Below, in pieces: positions 60,923 through 64,000 of a stretch of 64,000 nt of DNA. The notes beneath the pieces are model-generated. The model saw only the letters and a program-made list of their open reading frames with translations, was not told the DNA's origin and did no database searches. The position numbers were made by a program, and so were the translations under genes. How positions within the stretch are numbered: position 1 is the first letter of the stretch; every line of letters begins with the position of its first letter. The DNA is from JAOABC01 sp041287495. Its GTDB lineage: Bacteria; Aquificota; Aquificia; Aquificales; Hydrogenothermaceae. The stretch is from contig JBEULE010000040.1 of assembly GCA_041287495.1 (NCBI GenBank), positions 1-64,000 of the forward strand, read 5' to 3'.

Positions 60923-62008
60923 ATGAAGCTGACAGTAAATAAAAAAGATTTTCAAGAAGCTCTCAAAAAGGTAATAGCTGAGAAAAAGTCAAATCTTCCT
61001 ATTCTTACAAACTTCTTACTAAAAGCAGAAGAAGGCAATCTCTACATATACGGGACAGACCTTGAAGTTTATTCTACATATAAGATACCGGCAGTTATAG
61101 AAAAAGAGGGAGAAGTTTGTGTAAATGCTAAAAAGTTAATAGATATATCAAAAGTACTTCCTACTTCAGATGTGCTTCTTGATAAAGTAGATAGTAGTTT
61201 AAAGGTTATATCAGGAAAAACTAAGTATAGTTTGCCAACTGCTAATCCAGAAGATTTTCCTGTTTTTGAAAACTTTCCAGATAACTTATCTATAGCAGTG
61301 CCTTCAAATATCCTTCTAAAAGGAATAGATAAAACTATGTATGCTGCATCTAAAGATGAAAGTAGATTTACCTTAAATGGAGTATGTTTTTCCTTTATAT
61401 CAAACAAACTTGATTTAGTTGCAACGGACTCACATAGATTAGCCCTCTATCAGATAGATTACACCGGTAAAATAGAAAGCAATAAATTTATAGTTCCAAC
61501 AAAAGCTTTAAATGAGTTAAAGAAGCTACTTCCGGAAGCAGTTGAAGTTGATATTGCTGTTTATGGAAGTAATATGTTTTTCAAAAGCAGAGACTGGGTA
61601 TTACAGACAAGATTGCTTGAAGGTGTGTTCCCAGACTATACTATGGTTATTCCTAATCAGTTTATGATAGAAGTTCAAGTTAATAAAAGTCAGTTTATAG
61701 AGTCTTTAAAAAGGGTTATAGTGGCAATAGAAGACAGCACAAAACCTGTTAAGTTATCACTTTTACCAAATAAGATAAGGATATCTTCTGCTTCAGATGG
61801 TGTAAATGCTGAGGATGAGGTAGATGTAGAGTATAGTGGTGAAGAGTTTGAGATAGGGTTTAATGGTAATTATCTTCTTGATGCTATTGAAGAGATAGAG
61901 GGAGATACAGCTGTTATAAAATTTACAGGTAAGGATTCACAGGCAGTCATAAAATCAGCAGATGAAGAAGATTCTTACCTTGCAATAGTTATGCCTATGA
62001 ATATTTAG
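60923..62008 (+). CDS. dnaN: DNA polymerase III beta subunit (sliding clamp)
   Basis: 361 residues with the three clamp domains. Recognisable are KKDFQEALKKVIAEKKSNLP at the N-terminus, FTLNGVCFSF and LVATDSHRLALYQI in the middle domain, and the C-terminal AIVMPMNI, the usual end of a beta clamp (IMPM-type). CGGAGGAAA precedes ATG. A TATAAT lies at 60878-60883. gyrB follows 12 bases later, a common neighbour of dnaN, though dnaA is not in the window. Confidence 0.96.
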   Translation: MKLTVNKKDFQEALKKVIAEKKSNLPILTNFLLKAEEGNLYIYGTDLEVYSTYKIPAVIEKEGEVCVNAKKLIDISKVLPTSDVLLDKVDSSLKVISGKTKYSLPTANPEDFPVFENFPDNLSIAVPSNILLKGIDKTMYAASKDESRFTLNGVCFSFISNKLDLVATDSHRLALYQIDYTGKIESNKFIVPTKALNELKKLLPEAVEVDIAVYGSNMFFKSRDWVLQTRLLEGVFPDYTMVIPNQFMIEVQVNKSQFIESLKRVIVAIEDSTKPVKLSLLPNKIRISSASDGVNAEDEVDVEYSGEEFEIGFNGNYLLDAIEEIEGDTAVIKFTGKDSQAVIKSADEEDSYLAIVMPMNI

Positions 62009-62020
62009 AGAGGTGAGAAG

Positions 62021-64000
62021 TTGGAAGAGATTAAATATACAGCTGAAGCAATACAGGCAGTTACAGGTCTTGACCATGTAAGAGCAAGACCTGCAATGTA
62101 TATAGGAGATATAGGTGAAAGAGGAGTCCACCATCTTGTATGGGAGATACTTGACAATGCCGTTGATGAAGCAATGGCAGGCTATGCCAAGAATATACAT
62201 GTATCTATAAATGAAGATGGGTCTGTAACAGTTGAAGATGATGGTAGAGGTATTCCGGTAGATATACATCCGGAGTATAAAATTCCTGCTGTTGAGATGG
62301 TATTTACAATACTTGGAGCTGGAGGTAAATTTTCAAAGAAAGCTTACCAATATTCCGGAGGTCTTCATGGTGTTGGTGCTTCTGTAGTTAATGCTCTTTC
62401 TAAATGGCTTGTGGTAGAAGTTTACAGAGATGGTAAAATTTATAAACAAGAATACTCTTATGGAAAACCTGTAACACCTTTAAAGGTTGTAGGAGAGACC
62501 ACAAAAAGAGGAACAAAAGTTATATTTAAACCAGACGATACTATCTTCGAGACTGTCAATATAAAGTATGATATTATCCAAAAGAGAGTTAGAGAACTTG
62601 CTTTCTTAAATCCAGGTGTAAAATTTACCGTAGAAGACAGAAGAAAAGATATAAAAGAGAAGTTTTACTTTGAAGATGGTATAGTTGACTTTGTAAAAGT
62701 TTTAAATCAAGCAAAGGAACCACTTTTTGATGATGTTATTTATGTTAAAGGTGAAAAGGATGGAGTTTTAGTAGAGGTTGCATTTCAATACACCACAAGT
62801 TATAACGAAGTTTTGGAAAGTTTTGTTAACAATATAAAGACAGTGGAAGGCGGAACCCATGTATCAGGTTTTAGGTCTGCTCTTACAAGGTCTATGAATA
62901 AAACTTTATCCTCAATGAAACTTCCTAAGGAGTTAAAATCTGGAATAAGCGGAGATGATTTAAGGGAAGGTTTAACTGCCGTTATATCTGTAAAAGTACC
63001 AGAGCCACAGTTTGAAGGACAGACAAAAACAAAACTCGGTAATCAAGATGTAAAGAGAGTTATTGAGACTGTAGTAGGTGATTATCTACTTGAATACTTT
63101 GATAAAAATAAAGATGTTGCAGTAAGGATAGCAGAAAAAGCCATAGAGGCAGCTGTTGCTAGGGAAGCGGCAAGAAAAGCAAAAGAGATGTCAAGGAGAA
63201 AGTCCTTCTTAGAGGATAGCTCTCTACCGGGAAAACTTGCTGACTGCTCTGAAACAGAACCAAGTTTATGTGAACTGTTTATAGTTGAAGGTGAGTCTGC
63301 TGGAGGTAGTGCTAAACAGGGAAGAGATAGAAGAACTCAGGCTATTTTGCCACTAAAAGGTAAGATACTTAATGTAGAGAAAGCAAGGATAGATAAAATA
63401 CTATCTAATGATGAAATAAGGGCAATAGTAAGTGTTATAGGAACAGGTATAGGGCTGCCGGTAAAGTCCGAAGAAGAAGGTAAAGAAGAGGAAGGTTTTG
63501 ACTTATCTAAACTAAGATATCACAAAATAATCATTATGGCAGATGCTGATGTTGACGGGTCCCACATAACAACCTTACTTTTAACACTATTTTATAGATT
63601 TTTCCCTCAGATAATAGAAAACGGCCATCTCTACATAGCCCAGCCACCACTTTATAAACTAAAAAAAGGAAAAACCCAGATATATGTTAAAGATGATGAA
63701 GAGTTAAATAAAATAGTTGTGGATTTTGCTTTAGATGAGATAGAGTTTCATGGGAAAAAGTTATCAAAAACACAGCTTAAAGATATAATAAAACTAAGTA
63801 GAGAGTATAAGAACCTGAAAGATACACTTTACAAAAAGAAAAGAAGAGAGATACTTGATTTAATTCTGTCTATGGATGTTAAGGAAGATGATTTAACACA
63901 AGATTTAAAAGTTAATGAGATTATACAAACTTTTAGGGAAAAACTTCCAGAGTATGAGATATATTCTGAGTTAAATAGGGAAGAGGGAAGTTATGAGATA
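62021..64000 (+). CDS. gyrB: DNA gyrase subunit B (partial, runs off right edge)
   Basis: TTG 62021 lies 6 bases after GAGAGGTGAG and opens a frame that is uninterrupted to the window end: 660 codons seen, no stop. The GHKL ATPase shows RPAMYIGDIGERGVHHLVWE, EILDNAVDEA, DDGRGIP and GGLHGVGASVVNALS. The TOPRIM domain shows EGESAGGSAKQGRDR, PLKGKILNVEKA and DADVDGSH. A normal GyrB has about 790-805 residues, so roughly 140 C-terminal residues are outside. A short acidic insert (EEEGKEEEG) precedes the DADVDGSH segment. GyrB rather than ParE is favoured by the dnaN neighbour. Confidence 0.95.
   Translation, partial: MEEIKYTAEAIQAVTGLDHVRARPAMYIGDIGERGVHHLVWEILDNAVDEAMAGYAKNIHVSINEDGSVTVEDDGRGIPVDIHPEYKIPAVEMVFTILGAGGKFSKKAYQYSGGLHGVGASVVNALSKWLVVEVYRDGKIYKQEYSYGKPVTPLKVVGETTKRGTKVIFKPDDTIFETVNIKYDIIQKRVRELAFLNPGVKFTVEDRRKDIKEKFYFEDGIVDFVKVLNQAKEPLFDDVIYVKGEKDGVLVEVAFQYTTSYNEVLESFVNNIKTVEGGTHVSGFRSALTRSMNKTLSSMKLPKELKSGISGDDLREGLTAVISVKVPEPQFEGQTKTKLGNQDVKRVIETVVGDYLLEYFDKNKDVAVRIAEKAIEAAVAREAARKAKEMSRRKSFLEDSSLPGKLADCSETEPSLCELFIVEGESAGGSAKQGRDRRTQAILPLKGKILNVEKARIDKILSNDEIRAIVSVIGTGIGLPVKSEEEGKEEEGFDLSKLRYHKIIIMADADVDGSHITTLLLTLFYRFFPQIIENGHLYIAQPPLYKLKKGKTQIYVKDDEELNKIVVDFALDEIEFHGKKLSKTQLKDIIKLSREYKNLKDTLYKKKRREILDLILSMDVKEDDLTQDLKVNEIIQTFREKLPEYEIYSELNREEGSYEI

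Noticed and set aside
62021..64000. gyrB as a truncated gene
   Set aside because: The frame is open to the last base, so the missing C-terminus is a window-edge effect.

Overview
The window comes from a low-GC (about one third G+C by eye), gene-dense bacterial chromosome. It encodes an outer membrane (TolC, a porin, an MCE protein, an LptE-like lipoprotein, ornithine-lipid enzymes). Together with an archaeal-type 3-dehydroquinate synthase, a split-b ATP synthase operon and AT-rich coding, this suggests a thermophilic Aquificota member, most likely Sulfurihydrogenibium or a close Hydrogenothermaceae relative. That assignment is from recognition of protein style, not from a search. No tRNA, rRNA or CRISPR array was seen.

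Layout. 1-2230 is a scarred edge: the tail of a KamA-type enzyme, a MurJ-like C-terminal fragment, a two-gene restriction-modification unit and a decayed IS982-like transposase. 2285-9941 carries an NfeD-type membrane protease, mutL, glnD and (minus strand) feoAB. An M50 protease follows, then the F1/stator part of the ATP synthase operon (b', b, delta, alpha, gamma, beta) behind a clear promoter. 16479-21454 holds a 27-residue membrane peptide and the minus-strand genes tsaD, ctpA, an aldo/keto reductase and a GT39/ArnT-like transferase. 21543-30741 holds 3-dehydroquinate synthase II, an MCE protein with a beta-rich C-terminus, a Crp-family regulator and a complete RND efflux operon. 30798-35494 is a tight housekeeping operon: rsmD, coaD, lptE-like, holA, ruvB, sfsA and a TRIC/YadS membrane protein.

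35500-57724 is the most interesting part. Several promoters carry hexamers of TTAACA type repeated at exactly 11-bp intervals, the layout known for PhoP/PhoB boxes. They lie before (a) an eight-gene operon at 35659-40017, (b) an ornithine-lipid-type acyltransferase pair at 44835-46425, and (c) pstS; a weaker set precedes a porin. The pstSCAB-phoU-sensor kinase genes close the region. Operon (a) encodes an HMA_2-type protein, two single-TM/coiled-coil proteins, a P1B-like ATPase whose CPC metal motif is replaced by YHT, a helical protein and an SCP2-like protein. This content resembles ferrosome (fez) clusters, which build iron-phosphate storage organelles. I infer that this is a ferrosome-like system under phosphate control. 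Between these lie a cyclic-di-GMP EAL-CBS-GGDEF gene interrupted at an A AAA AAA slippery heptamer, a Roadblock/MglA-type GTPase pair with an unrecognised zinc-ribbon/HEAT partner, and two glycosyltransferases, one fused to a PHP domain. Ornithine lipids and glycolipids can replace phospholipids when phosphate is short, so the region reads as a phosphate-limitation island.

57884-64000 holds rad50/sbcC and a thiamine-binding-fold protein on the minus strand, then dnaN and the first 660 codons of gyrB, which runs off the right edge.
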